A stretch of 64,000 nucleotides of DNA from Okapia johnstoni. Taxonomy: Eukaryota > Chordata > Mammalia > Artiodactyla > Giraffidae. This document shows positions 21,453 to 36,328 of the stretch, one piece after another. Within the stretch, counting starts at the first letter, position 1, and each line of letters opens with the position of its first letter. The notes below the pieces were generated by a model. That model was not told where the DNA came from, searched no databases, and saw nothing but the letters and a program-made list of their open reading frames with translations. The stretch is taken from NCBI GenBank assembly GCA_024291935.2, contig CM044317.1, forward strand, positions 63,912,730 through 63,976,729, given 5' to 3'. A program made the position numbers and the translations under genes.

Positions 21453-21499
21453 ACTGATACAAATGACAGAAGCTACTGGAAATAAAGAAAAGCTTTAAC

Positions 21500-24472
21500 A
21501 TGAAAGACTTGTAAAATGTTTATTTTTAAATGAGATTAATACCATTTTAATATAGGAGAGAGGCCATCTTTATTTACAGGCTAATAAAAAAATACTAAAA
21601 CTCAACGCAACTAGATATGATACGTTCGTCAAAAATCCTGTAGATTTGAGGCCAACCCTACATGGAAAACTGGGTAGCTGGGATAGAGCATTACATAATA
21701 AGGACATCAGAAATATGCAACTTACACATGAATCAATATATTTCGTTTCTAAACATGAAAACAAAGTCTACGAGGGGGGAGGGGCGGCGGGGGGCAGGGA
21801 TAGAATCAGCACCAAAAAAACGCTGAGCTAACTTTTGACAACTGTTAAGTCAGCCAAAACCATTTGTTTATATTACCAAGGATCTCAAAATTTTCATCTC
21901 TTTTCAATCTATTTTAAAGTCTCAGAACCCAAACGCTGTTTGCCATCAAAGTCACAGACACTTAGAACTGTAGAAGTTAAATGTAAATATATACACACAT
22001 ACATACAACCTTCATACTCTTGAAATTTTTTTTTTAGCTATTCTGTTTGTGTGTGCATCTGTATACTTTTCTTTTTCCTTTTTAATTGTAATGGCTTAGC
22101 AACAGTTCTCTCCTCATCTGGTTTTGTCCTAGAAATAAGTTTCTTTCCTACAAATGTGAAAACATAAAAACTACTTCTCATTTAGACCTTTGGAAAGAGT
22201 CTGTAATTCTCAGTTCATCTCCCAAAGACCATATATTCTAAAAGGAACTTTTAACCAAATACTTTCTAAAAACCAGATGGGAATCTCATAGTAATCCCTG
22301 AGCAATAGTGCTCTCACATAGGCTGCAAACCAAGGTGAAGCAGGAATGAAATGGGAACTGACCCCTGTAATTTTAAACTAACTGGAACATTTTTCATTTT
22401 GCTTATCAGCCCAAGAAGGGAGTTTCTATCATAACCATCTCATACAATCCTTTACATTACACAGCGTCCTCATAGAAATGCCAACTCCTCTTAAAAAAAC
22501 TCTTTATAGACATATTAGTTCTTGAAAATCAAAAGGCTTTGGTTAATATTTCCTAAGGATTCGGTCTTAGTAGATAAAAGATACTCTCTGAAAAACTGCC
22601 AAGGCCATCCCATCCTAGATGGTGTTTTAAAAAGATAAGAATAACATAGTTTCAAGTCACAACAAAAAAGCTTTCAGATATGTGACAATGGAAAATTTTT
22701 TCGACTGAATGAATACACTGGTTAAAATCCAGATCTCATATCATGCATGGGGGCATGTGCTAGAGTAGGGGGAAAGCATAAGGAGGAAACATTTTTCTTT
22801 TAAGAGTCCTAGCCTGTCAGGAGCAAACAATAACATGTGGCTTCCTTATTCAGTTGTACAATTAAATACTAGTTTTTGCTCAGAGGCAATATTATGCTAA
22901 AAGGTATTTTAATATCAGTAACCACATATACTATGAAGTGCATTTCCAAATTAACAAATTAACATGGTGATATACAGATGAACAAAACTACCAAAACAAA
23001 CCATAAATGAGCAACAGTTGAACCATAAAATTTATAAATAGCAAAACCACCAAATAAAGTATATACATTTTATAGATTTACCTATGAACAAATATATAGT
23101 GCATCTAGGAAAGACAAGAGAATGTGTTTTGTATCACATAACATCTGAATATTAGAAATGAGATACTGATAATACTCTAAAAGCCTTCTCCCAATTTATA
23201 TTCCCTTAAATGTATATTCTTTAAAACAATGATATTGGCAAAACTATCATCTCTGCAAATGCAGTGTTTCTCACTTCTCCCTGCAGGGTACAGTGGCCTG
23301 CAGAACAGCACGTAACAGAGCAGGCACTCCAAGCTTATTCCTGGGATAAGAGAAGGAGCAAATCTAGTTTGCATATGAAAAGCACTTTAGTCAAACTTAA
23401 CACTGAAAAGCCAACCAAAAAATTATCATATCAAAATGTGTTCACTTTATCCTGCCCACCATCAGTGCCTCAGATTTATAGATTATTGGCAAATCAGTTA
23501 GTTATCAATACTTTGAGAGAAAACTGCTGTTTGAATTAAATGTATCTCATTGACAGAGTAATAAATTTGAGCTTTTACTGCCAGAAAAAAAATGTACCTT
23601 TAAGTGCTAGGACTATCACAATACAAATATTACGAACAACTCAAAATGTATAAAACTGTCTTTCGTGGATTCCAGAAGAAAAGCATTTGTGACTAAATAT
23701 TAATAACGTAATGCTTGAATACCGCGCACACAGATCAACATAATTGAGAACAGATATTTCACAATCATCTGCATTTCTTTTAAAAAACCTGAAAAGTATA
23801 ATAACTGAAACTATTTCTAGTGCAGCACTGATTGATACAAGATTGCTTAAAGAAAACTATTCTGTACTGTATGAATAACATTGAAAAACAAACTCATTAT
23901 AATAAATGATCATTAAGAACTGATTTAGACATCAGGAAGCACATTAAATTAAAAAAAACACTAAATTCTTTCAGTGAAAAAACAAATTTAAGTCAAGCCT
24001 ACATTTCTGCAATTCACTGAGTCAAGTTCTGTCCTTTGAAACATCATGCTTAACATTCTGGAACATATGATATGAATTCATTTATTCTCTTACATTTCAA
24101 GGCTATTCCTTAAAAAAAAAATTCCAGTTAGCACTGTCCTTCTACTAAATGGAAAAGGAATCAAATAAAATAGTAGTGCTTCATTTGGTACTTAAGAGCC
24201 TAACACTATCCTTTTGGGAAACACATGCTTTGGTACTTTATAATTTGAAGAAAATCAAAATTGTTTTTCATGCAATAGCTAATTAAGGTATACCACAGAA
24301 AACAGGGAGTTTTATGCATTTAGAATTGTTCACATGAAGCCCTGAGGTACCCGCCTTTCATTTAGGCAATAAACAGCCTCCTTAAACCTTGTATAGTCTT
24401 TGTCACCATCTTCCTTAGTGCCCCAAATTCAGAATAGTCTGATTAACAATCTTGTCTGAAGATACAGTCAAT
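21500..24472 (-). other. GOPC: GOPC 3' UTR (end inferred)
   Basis: About 2.9 kb of AT-rich sequence follows the stop on the minus strand and is nearly free of recognisable transposons, while SINEs begin immediately beyond 21,460. AATAAA signals on the minus strand (tttatt on plus) lie at 21569-21574 and 21519-21524. A UTR of about 3 kb fits the known long GOPC mRNA. The exact end is not shown by the sequence. Confidence 0.65.
21569..21574 (-). terminator. GOPC: AATAAA poly(A) signal, GOPC
   Basis: The canonical hexamer on the gene strand is followed (lower coordinates) by T/A-rich sequence and a second AATAAA at 21519-21524. Other hexamers upstream could give shorter forms. Confidence 0.45.
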
Positions 24473-24603
24473 TTAATAAGACTTTTTATGATACAGACTG
24501 TGTAGATCATCTAATTTAGAAGCACTGTCTTCTAGAGGAGTTTCACTTGAAGCTCCTAGGTCTCCATTTTCGTGTCCATCAGTAACTGCCTTCTTATTAA
24601 ATC
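24473..24603 (-). CDS. GOPC: GOPC last coding exon
   Basis: The acceptor is ctctttcag. It encodes [19 protein letters not shown], then [14 protein letters not shown] and [10 protein letters not shown], with stop TAA at 24473-24475. It has small differences from human in the middle and the same C-terminus. Confidence 0.96.
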
Positions 24604-27600
24604 CTGAAAGAGAAAATAAGCAGATACTTGCTAATTAAAAAAAGCATACTTTTATTGAGCAATAACAAAGGAAAGTCCACTGTAACTAATAATAGTAAGA
24701 TGAAGCAAATAATGGGGCCCTAGATTAATCAAGACAGCAATTTCTGACAAAGGAATGCTTCCTTATAGCAGATATCAAACACTGTACAGATGTTTTTAAT
24801 ATTATCTATTGGACCTATCTAAAAATTATATAAAATTTCCTACCAATTATTCATGAAATTCAGAGTTGATACACACAACTGCAAAATTCAATCAGTTCTA
24901 CTTAACCTAAGGAACTGTAAATTTTTCTTTCTCATTTTGCTTTCAAATTATTTAACTTCAGCTCACTGAGGCACATACTAGTTTACTTACTAAATCTAAC
25001 CTGTTGGTAAGACAACATCCAGGTAAAATTTAAAACTAATTTTGGTTAATCTACAAAACAGATAATAGGCTTGCAAATAAATGAAAGTTGACTATGAAAT
25101 CTGCTTAGTGAGCTATGAAACATGGATACATGCTAAAAAAATAATCAACGGATCCATTTCTTGTGATTTGTGATCAGTTAATAGTAATGTATCCTAAGAG
25201 TATACATGTTTGGTTATTTGGGTCACATTTTAAACGGTTTGCAATTTATATAGGTGACAGGGAAACCTTTTAAAAGAGCCTCAACTGCAAAAAGGAAGGG
25301 ATAAGCCTTTTAATCCTGACCAAAAAAAAAGAAGAAAAGGCAAAAGACAACAAAATCAAAAGAAAAGCAGCTCAACAGTGCAAGGTTTTGACATACTGAC
25401 ACAATGGTTTTGTTCAAGATGCACAAGGAGACCAAACGTGACTGCTATCTTTGTACAGATACTGTAAACACACAGGCTTGCCAAAAGGACAACAGCTCAT
25501 CAGTCTACTGTACACTCTGCCACAAGTTCTCAAACTTTCTGATTTCAGGATGCCTTTACACTCTTAAGAACTGAGAACTGCAAAGAGCTTTTTTCATATG
25601 GGTTATTAATAGTAAGTGACGTACTGACGTTTACCATATTAGTGATTAAAACTGAGAAATCTAAAAAAAATTACTTCGTTAAAAATGGTAATAAACTCCA
25701 TAAATGTTAACATAAATATCTGTTTAGTGAAAATAATTCTAATTTCCAAAAAACTTAGTCAGAGAAATGTCACAATTTTACAATTTTGCAAGTATCTTTA
25801 ATGTCTGGCTTTACAGACGACTGCTATATTCTCATATCTGCTTTCACTCAATCAGTTAGAAGCATGTGAAGAAAGCTCACTTCACGCAGATGTATAACTA
25901 TGAAGAGGGAAGAGTAACTTAGCCTTTTCAAATAACTGTCAATATTCTTCTTTGATATTATACCAAATTTTACAATATAGAATCTAAAACCATATCAATA
26001 AACTTTCACACTCTGATGCATTAAAATCATTTGTCTATATTACACTTTGGAATGGCTCTTTCACCCATGCAGGATTCAGTAATATCACACGCTGGTCTTT
26101 TCAAAAATATTAGATCCCTGAGTTATGCAACAATTGCAAAAACTGACACATTTCATTTTACTATATCAAAAACAATCATACTCATGAATATCACCACCAA
26201 TCTTACTAGAAAAGCTCTTTAAGTGTCAGAAGCTGTCAAGCTCATGGTGGTTGATATGTGTTTTACAAAATTCTGATTTCCACTTGAAAGCTCACATTTT
26301 ATCACTGGCAATAAATACTGTCACTTGTTCTAGAAGTGATGGATTCACCTTGTTCATTTTAAAGAAAACGTCTGCCAAATAGTCTGAACAACCATAATTT
26401 GTCATTCTTTCAAGTAAAAAAGAATGGCTAATTCAGCTAGCAAATTAATCACTTAAGTACTTTTCTTCAAGACTAGCATCTTAGTTCAGCATATAAACTC
26501 AGTGCTATGCATACTTCCCATTTCATCACACAGAATAATTAAAAAGTTATATACTCAACATTTAATAAAATGAATAACTTTTACTATTTTATAGAGGATA
26601 TTCTTAAGAAACTGGCATTTTCTTCTTTTTTATTCTGAGCAGATGACAAAGAAGAACACAGTGATCACTAGTACAGCAGTGCTACTTGCCTTGACTCATA
26701 CTAAGGCACCAATAGTTTTACCACCATTGATTTTGTACCATCAGTGTAAGTATCAACACAAGACAAACAATGCCTTAGTATTTATTAATATGAAAAGTTT
26801 GGATCTCAGAACTCCCTGAAAAGTCTCAAGGTCCCCTATAGATCTATGGATCACAATTTAAGCACCACTGCTCCATATAAAAGTGCTAGAATTGTTCTTT
26901 AAAATATGTATAGATGATAGCAAAGGAACTAAACCCCAAATCCTCAAGACTACATATCCTGATTCCAATAACAATCACGAGATAACAGTCTAATTACTTA
27001 TTCAAATTCAGCCTGTAAAATCACTGCATTATGAGAGAAGAATGTGCATTAAAACAGCAAGATGTTAAGATGTATCTACTCTAAAAGGCATGTTGGCCTT
27101 TGTTTCTGTCTAGAAAACTTGAATTCTATTTATATTTCAAGGATTAGCTGTAGTTTAGTAACTGTTCATTTATTTGTCCAAGGTGAATCTAGGAGAACTG
27201 ACATGTAAATAAAATATTGGCATAATTACTGGTATATAATAAAGCTATAATTTAGCAAGGGAAAGCTATCCACTCTGTTAATGCCGGTTTCCCCATCATT
27301 AAAACAGTGTTACAAAGAACATCTAAGTCTTTTATATTTTTTAAGTTTATTGATAGTAAATACATTAATTATAACTTTGACGGTGATTTTTACCTTGTAA
27401 CATTTTGATTTCCCCACTTGTGTCTTTACAACTAGCACCAGGATTACTACTTCCCTCTAACTCATCAAGGTACAAACGGTAACGATGTCCACTCTCATCT
27501 TCATACTCTACATTTTCATCATCAGAATCCACTTCAGGAGCCACGTAAACTACTTCAAATTCAATCTCTCCTCTCTAAAATGGGGAAAAGAAAATGCGAA

Positions 27601-30600
27601 AACCAAGTTACTGTAACTTTAAAAGATTTCCAAATCCTTTGAGGTGAGAAGCAACAGTTGGGGCTCAGATGTAGCTCCTTGCAAGACAACAAATAGTGAA
27701 ATTTTAGACTCTAAAGAGGTAGACATAATTTCCTTTCAGTACTACAGATCTTTCTCCTGATCAAAATATATTCCCCAAAAGACCTAAAACAAAAAAGGAT
27801 GACTATTCAATTTACAGAATTTTGGAACAAAGTGTTCAGTTTAAAAGTCATTTTGTCATTTTATACTTTACATAGTAGCAATTCAGAAAATCTACCTAAT
27901 AGTCAGATATTAAAGTTGCACCTAAGGGCACCACACAAACTTTTCTTTGACTAATTCAAGAAACCTCTACACAATGATTTCTTGTTTCTTACTCAAAAGG
28001 TCTTGAGCGTTGCCTTAACTGTCACTGAGTGCCAGACATAGTTGTTGGTCAAGGTATTCTGTTGAGTAACAATAGCAATTACTGTGTTTATTGTTCAAAA
28101 TTATATCCTTCAATTCTCAGAAGAACTCTATCGTAGTCCCCTGTACATGAACGAGAAACCTGAGTGAGTCCTGGAGAGGGCTGATAACTCTCAACAAGAC
28201 GAACGAGTAAAACAGAAAAACAGAAATTGACTCCGAAGTCCTTGCACTTTCTCCTATACTAGACTAAATGTGTAATATTTATATTTTATTCTTTATTAAC
28301 AACTTTATGTTCAAGTAAAAAGATATAGATTATGTTAAAAAAATTCCGAACTATAATTGTCACTTAATACGAGACTACAATCACTACAGACAAGACCAGT
28401 GTTTGCAATTCTCTGAAAATTATGGCCTGCCTTTGCTCAAAAGAAGGCATGACTTTTTTTTTTTAATTGCTACCCACTAAGTCTCTTTGGTGCTCCTCTT
28501 TCCCAGCAGTTTAAGGTTATCCTTCAGAACTTTAACATGTGTTCAGCATTTTCATAAAATTTTGTATCTCATGAACTGCAGCTCATGAACTGCCTGTTTA
28601 TGTCCCCTTTACCTCAGCAGCCATTCATCCCACTCTTACGCTACAGGATGACAGCCAAGTTGGACTGAGAAAACACCAACTTAAAGAAACTAGTGCTGCA
28701 TTCTTAAATCTCCCTCATCAGATAATGCTTTAAAAATAACACTTTGGGGAGTTGGTAAATGCAGTGTGTTAGTCGCTCAGTCATGTCCAACTCTATACAA
28801 CCCCATGGACTGTACTGTCCATGGAATTCTCCAGGCAAGAATCCTGGAGTGGGTAGCCATTTCCTTCTCCAGGGGATCTTTCCAACCCAAGGATCGAACC
28901 TGGGTCTCCCACATTGTAGTGGTCTTCAGTAAAGTTCTTTAGATGACAGAATCAGGTCTGTGGGTAGCTGTCATGAAGGAACAGATTTTAGGTTTAATAT
29001 GAGGAAGAGCTTTCTAAAAATCAGCAGTCTAAAACAATGAAATGGACTGCATTATCACAAACAAGTCCTCCCTTTAATACTGAATACATTAATTTCCCAG
29101 GTGGCACAGTAGTAATGAATCCCCCTGTCAATGCATGAGATGCAAGAGACGTGGGTTTGATCCCTGGGTCAGGAAGATTCCCTGGCATAGGAACTGGCAA
29201 CCCACTCCAGTATCCTTGCCTGGAAAATTCCATGGTCAGAGGAGTGTGGTGGGTCCATGGGGTCGCAAAGAGTCAGACACGACTGAACACACAACACACA
29301 CACATTCATTTAGTGATACTATAGTTATTTATGCATCAAGTAAAATTGAACTAAATGAGCTATAAATTCACTTTCAACTCTGAAATTCAAGTCTACTCTG
29401 GCATACTATACTGATGATCCAATGAACATCTCAATGTACTAACCAACACCTCTTTAATTCCCTCAAGCCTATTCTTGAAAGAAAAAACAAAACATTTTTT
29501 ACATCTTAATTTTTCTGGATAAGAAATATGACTCCTGGATATGAATCTCAATTCTTTAATCTATTTGTTCTGCAACCTTGAGCAAACTAATTTCTAAGAA
29601 CTTTATTTCACTCATTTTAAATAAGAGGGTTGGTTAAAAGGTTTCTAACAATGCTTGACTTCTAACATTTATGACTGTAAAATCAATCCACTTCTAGCAT
29701 TGTTTTTTCTATAATACTTCATATCTATATAGTGTTTTAGTCATTAATGATGTTTGCTTTCCAAGAACCAAGTCCTGTTCTGATCACTTTATATGTATTA
29801 ACATACTTAATCCTTCCAGCTCTCAGATGAGGTCATTGCAGCACTAAGGACTTAAGTAACTTGCTCAAAGCTATACAGCTGTGAAGAAGAGCAAACAAAA
29901 TCTTTTTCAGTAAATCTGGCTGAATGTCTTCTATAAAAGGGTCAGGTCAAAGGAAACTAGTATCTATAGATAAACACTTTACTACCTAAGAAACCTCCTA
30001 GAGAAGTATCATCTATTCAATAGATTCAAAAAGGAACAACTGAGAGATCCAATTTTAATTATATAAAGGGAACTTACCTGCTGGGAAAGAATGGTTACAG
30101 CTTCTTTATGCTTTGTGTCCCGTAGGTTAACTCCATTAACAGCCAGAATAGCATCTCCAACATGCAGCCCTCCACATCTATCAGCAGGTTGCCCTGGGTG
30201 GATCTCAGAAATGAGGATCGGAACTCCATGTTCCTTTCCACCCTAGTCAAAAAAAAAAGGCAGCAAACTAGTTTACCTTTGTATAGTCATACACTATTCT
30301 GATAAAATATTTTTCTAAAAACATTTCAATAAGCACCTATACTGTCTCTATAAATGCTGAGTGATATCCTATTCACAACTTAGGTAATGGTAAATCAGAC
30401 TATCATGAATATCAAAGAGTTACCTCTAAGTAAAATGATTAATAACATATATGTGCTTTTTAAAATGCATTACAGAATTAAAAAAAAAAAGAACCCTGAA
30501 AAGCCGAAAGAACAATTGGCTTAACTCCCTTAAACATTAACATTTTATTTATTAGTAGTCCATAGTACTATCAGATTTTATCAAACCTAAGTCCCAATGA

Positions 30601-33600
30601 ACCATAAGAAAAAACCCATTATTTTATGTTCCACAAAAATAACTGTAAGATGAATCTGAATTTCACAGATGTTAAAATGTGAAAAAATATGTAATGCAAA
30701 ATTAATGAAATACAGCATTTGGTACCTTTCACTTTCTAGCCTGTAATCATAATTATGTGTGTGTCTTATTTCTCTTACTAAACTTATGCTCTTTGAGGGA
30801 AGTATACTCAAAAAGGTAGGTATACTCAATAAATATCTATTAGATAAACTTTTTATTATAAGAAACACTTCTACAGTAAACCATACCAGGAAGTAAATAA
30901 GCTTCTGCAGTGCCTGAGTATAAAAAGCCAGCTTATTCACCAATACAGTATACTAATGCATGTATATGGTATTTGAAAGATGGTAATGGTAACCCTATAT
31001 GTGAGACAGAATAAGAGACACAGATGCATAGAACAGTTCTGTGGACTCTGAGGGAGAAGGTGAGGGTGGGACGTTCTGGGACAATAACATTGAAACATAT
31101 ATATTGTCATGTGTGAAGCGGAACACCATTCCATGTTCTGTGCATGGGACGGATGCTCAGGGATGGAGCGTTGGGATGACACAGAGGGATGGGAGGGGGA
31201 GGGAGGTGGGAAGAGGGGTTCGGGAGGGGGAGCACATGTGAACCCATGGCTGATTCATGTCAATGTGTGGCAAAAACTACTACAATATTGTAAAGTAATT
31301 AGCCCCCAACTAAAATAAATAAATTAAAAAATAAATAAATACAAGCTGATACGTAAGCTTCAGAATAATCAACATTTAATCAGTGTTAAGCTAATGTTTT
31401 TGAGAGCATCTGTTATTTAATACACTTTTTACTAAGGCATTAAATTGTTTGGTATTCATTAAAAAAAAATAAAGATATTGAAAACTTTAAATACACACTA
31501 AAATCTGATTTACTTGGAATTCACTAATTTGTATTTCATAATAATGTGACTTAGCTAGAATGACATTGACTTGTGTTTTCTAGTCAAAGAAAATTAGCTA
31601 TTCTGTGTAAAAGCATTTTCCCAAGGAGCATCTTATCTATTTATTAAAGGACTTGACAGCATGGAAATTGCATTTCATTGAAAAAAATAAATAAATAAAA
31701 AGCCAGCTTATTTATTGACTTGGAATAAAGCACTGAACAAAATGGTCTAGTTATACGTATTTTAAAATAGATTGCTCTCAGGAAGGTTGTTCAAGACAAT
31801 TGTTTGTAAAGGAATCAACATTAAAAAAGAGGAATACTTGGACCCAAGAGCCAGTGAAATCTGACAGCCAAGAAATGAGACAAAAGAAAGACAGCAAATA
31901 CTCTAGACAAAAGAACAATACCATCTGGGGTCATTTAACACAGAAGAAAACAGTCATATCCAGTCCCAAAGACTCCTACAGGCATCACAGGATGTGGTGC
32001 AGAACTATGATCTAAGTCATAATGAAAATGATAAACAATGATTACTGAAAAAATACTTTAAAGTAATACTTAACAGTTATTAGGAAGATTTACATACCAA
32101 AAAAAAAAAATGTTTACACAAAAGTGCTATTACCCATGGGGATAAGTTTAGTTATTTAGAAAATATATTCAGAATACTTTTATTTCCCAATGATGTTCAA
32201 CAAAGGAGTGTGATTATACTAGAGAAGTGTAGAGAAAAGGAGACTGAAAGCACTACTTCTTACTGTAATTGAAATGCCAAGCCCTTCATGATCTTCCTTA
32301 AGGAGGAGAACTTTTCTAATTGGACCAACACCTTGGCTTTTCTTTAAAGAGTCTTGATCCTTGTTGGAGAAAAAAAAAGAAGAAAAATTAGTAGTACTTA
32401 AACTATATACCATATAGAGTAACTTGCTTTTAGAAGTGTTTTTTGCTTTCCTGTAATGGATACACAGTATAATGTTAAGAAAGTAATTAACAGATAACAC
32501 GGGAAAGCAAAAATAGTGGTTCTATTAATATAGTGAATGTACATGATTTTCTCACCCTCTTGTTAATTTCTTTAATACTTATACATGACATTACAGGAGA
32601 AACTACTGCCATGAACTGATAAACAATACCTTTAAGAAATAAAAGGAGGTAACTTTATCTAAGGTAACTAAGATCATGGCATCTGGTCCCATCACTTCAT
32701 GGCAAATAGATGGGGAAACAGTGCAAACAGTGTCAGACTTTATTTTTTGGGGCTCCAAAAATCACTGCTGATAGTGATTGCAGCCATGAAATTAAAAGAC
32801 GCTTACTCCTTGGAAGGAAGGTTATGACCAACCTAGATAGCATATTTAAAAGCAGAGACATTACTTTGCCAACAAAGGTCCGTCTAGTGAAGGCTGTGGT
32901 TTTTCCAGTGGTCATGTATGGATGTGCGAGTTGGACAGTGAAGAAAGCTGAGCGCCGCAGAATTGATGCTTTTGAACTGTGGTGTTGGAGAAGACTCTTG
33001 AGAGCCCCTTGGACTGCAAGGAGCTCCAACCAGTCCATCCTAAAGGAGATCAGTCCTGGGTGTTCATTGGAAGGACTGATGTTGTAGCTGAAACTCCAAT
33101 ACTTTGGCCACCTCATGCGAAGAGTTGACTCATTGGAAAAGACCCTAATGCTGGGAAGGATTGCGGGCAGGAGGAGAAGGGGACAACAGAGGATGAGATG
33201 GCTGGATGGCATCACTGGCTCGATGGACATGGGTTTGGGTAAACTCCGGGAGTTGGTGATGGACAGGGAGGCCTGGCGTGCTGTGATTCATGGGGTCACA
33301 GAGAGTCGGACACGACTGAGCGACTGAACTGAACTGAACTGAACTTTATCTTCACTGGAAAATAGCTCTAAGATCTATATCCATTTCAACTGATTTATAG
33401 AACTGAAAAACAAAATGTCAATTGGTCATTAACTACTTTTTCATTTCTTTGAGCTGTGGAGTCTACCTCTTAATAAAGGACCTTGCTCCATTAATAATTC
33501 TGTCTCTGGTACCTTTACTTTTTCCCTCTCTCTACAAGCTCCTTCCCTAAAATGAAAAAATGTCAAGCCTCACCAAACTATAAAACACAGACCATGTACA

Positions 33601-36294
33601 AACACAAAACATATTAAAACCCTTAACCATCCACAATCTTGGTTACCTTCTCTCCACCCTCCATCTTTCCTGAACTTTTACACAAAGTTAATCTTCACTG
33701 TAGTTACTTCCTTGCCTCCCATATTCAGTACTCCAACCTGTAATTAGGATTCTGCTCCACTTGCTCCACTGAAGCTGTCCTCTCTGCAGTCACTGGTAAA
33801 CAATGTGGCTGTTTCCAGTGAATACTTTTTAGTCACTGCCCTTTTGAACCCTGCAGAAGTTGATACTGTTCACAATCCCCTCCTTGAAACCTCTTTTCTT
33901 TGGTGTCCATTACACTACTTTCCTACAAGGCCCATATCTGACAGCTCTATCTCAGGCTTCTGTCTTTGGTCATTCATTTCCTTCCCTCACTCCTTAATGG
34001 CTTCCTTCCATCTTTTTACTTTCTATATACTCTTCCTGAGTGACTAAATCAATCCCATGGTTTCAAAGGACGATTTACCTAGTAATCTTCAACTCAAGAG
34101 TTCTCTCTAGAATTCTGCTGCTGCTGCTGCTAAGTCGCTCCAGTCATGTCTGACTCTGTGCGACCCCACAGACGGCAGCCCACCAGGCTCCACTGTCCCC
34201 GGGATTCTCCAGGCAAGAATACTGGAGTGGGTTGCCATTTCCTTCTCCAGTGCATGAAAGGGAAAAGTGAAAGTGAAGTTGCTCAGTCGTGTCCAACTCC
34301 TAGTGACCCCATGGACTGTAGCCTACCAGGCTCCTCCGTCCATGGGATTTTCCAGCCAAGAGTACTGGAGTGGGGTGCCATTGCCTTCTCCACTAGAATT
34401 CTAGAGTCATATATATAATTGGATATAACCTGGCTGTCCCACTGGCACCTCAAACACTACATGTCTAAAATTGATATCATCTTTCTACCAAAACCTTCCT
34501 TTCCCTCTATTTGTTTTATCAATGCATGCCATCATCTCACTCGATTGCCCAAACCAAAACCCAGACTTTCCTTCTTACTCACCTACTTAACCAAAAGCAG
34601 TTAGTCACTAACTCATTTTGATTCTAATTCTCTCAAACCTGTTCTTCCTCTGATCCCTTTCTCCTTATTATCTTTCTCAATGTATTTCTCTGATTTCAAT
34701 TAGGCCCTCTTCCAATATATCCTCCTCACTACCCAAAGCAACTGTCAAACAAATGCTAAATCTTATTAAGTCCACTATTTTATTTGAAAATCCCCTGACC
34801 ATCAGGTTAAGATTCAAATGCCTTTATTTAGCATGAGATAACATTTATCATCTGGCCACTGCCTAGAAGTTAATGGGAACCAAGAGAACCCCAAAGAAGA
34901 CAGTGGCATGAGTGCTTACTGCAATCACCACTCCTCTCCCATGAACGCCACACACATATCAATTCTTCTTACAATAATCTTTTCAAAGGCAACAAATAAT
35001 TTTACTATTCGAGGCCAGGCTTTACCTGATACTAAAATATGTGATCCACCGAACAGGCGTTAGATCTGATTTTATCATATTAAGGCTTGTTCATTGGAAG
35101 GACTGATGTTGAAGCTGAAACTCCAATACTTTGGCCACCTCATACGAAGAGTTGACTCACTGGAAAAGACCCTAATGCTGGGAAGGATTGGGGGCAGGAG
35201 GAGAAGGGGACGACAGAGGATGAGATGGTTGGATGGCATCACCAACTCGATGGACGTGGGTTTGGGTAAACTCCGGGAGTTGGTGATGGACAGGGAGGCC
35301 TGGCGTGCTGCGATTCATGGGGTCGCAAAGAGTCGGACACGACTGAGCGACTGAACTGAACTGAACTGTATTGTTAGGCTGCTGTTGCAGTGAAATTTAA
35401 TAAAATTTTATGTAGGTAGAAAGAAAAGCTCCTGTACAGTGGTGGCTACAGAAGCAGACAACTGGACACAGATCTCAAATTCCATCTTAATCCAAAACCA
35501 AACAGGTATAAATGTTAGCTTGGAAACAATATATAAAGCTGGTTACCAAGAGTCCCCTTATAAAGAACTACCCCCAGATATTTGCCAATTTATCCATTGG
35601 ATCACACACACTCTGCTAAGCTTAGAACTTCTGTAAACATGCCTAATCGAGATCCAGGAAAATTCTGAAATATGAGCTGAAGCAACATGCATCTGCTATC
35701 AACAGTTCAGTCTCTTCAGAAATACCATTTTGGGGGTATTAGTGTAGAAGCTATATGGGCTCCTGAAACCTTAAATATGTATCTATTTTAAAATAAGTTT
35801 AGGGACTTCCCTGGTAGTCCGATGGCTAAAGCTCTGGGCTCCCAATGCAGGGGACCCAGGTTCGTTCCCTGGTCAGGGAACTAGATCCCACATGCCTCAA
35901 CTAAGACCCAGCGCAACCAAATAAATAAATAAATAAATATTTTAAAAAAAAAAATAAATAAAATAAAATAAAATAAGTTTAATCCCACTTTCACTTTTAA
36001 ATTCTACTAGAATTCTTAAAAATGCAAAGGATTTGTGATTAAAGAAAGGACAAGACTGAGTGAGAAACAGTAGTAAAGCAAACATACATGGCCTGGTGGT
36101 GCCTGCATTGGTCGCTTCAGGTCATTGCGTCCTCTACAGGCTCTGATAACAGTTTTGTGACGATGCAAATGTATTTCAGCTTCCAGCTGGTTCCAAAGCT
36201 TATCATGAGCAGGTCCCTTCATATCTCGTCCAAGTAGCTGTATTTGTTGGACTCTTCATTTGGGAAAAGAATTAATTCAGTTAGTTTTTCATTT

Positions 36295-36328
<34 letters not shown>

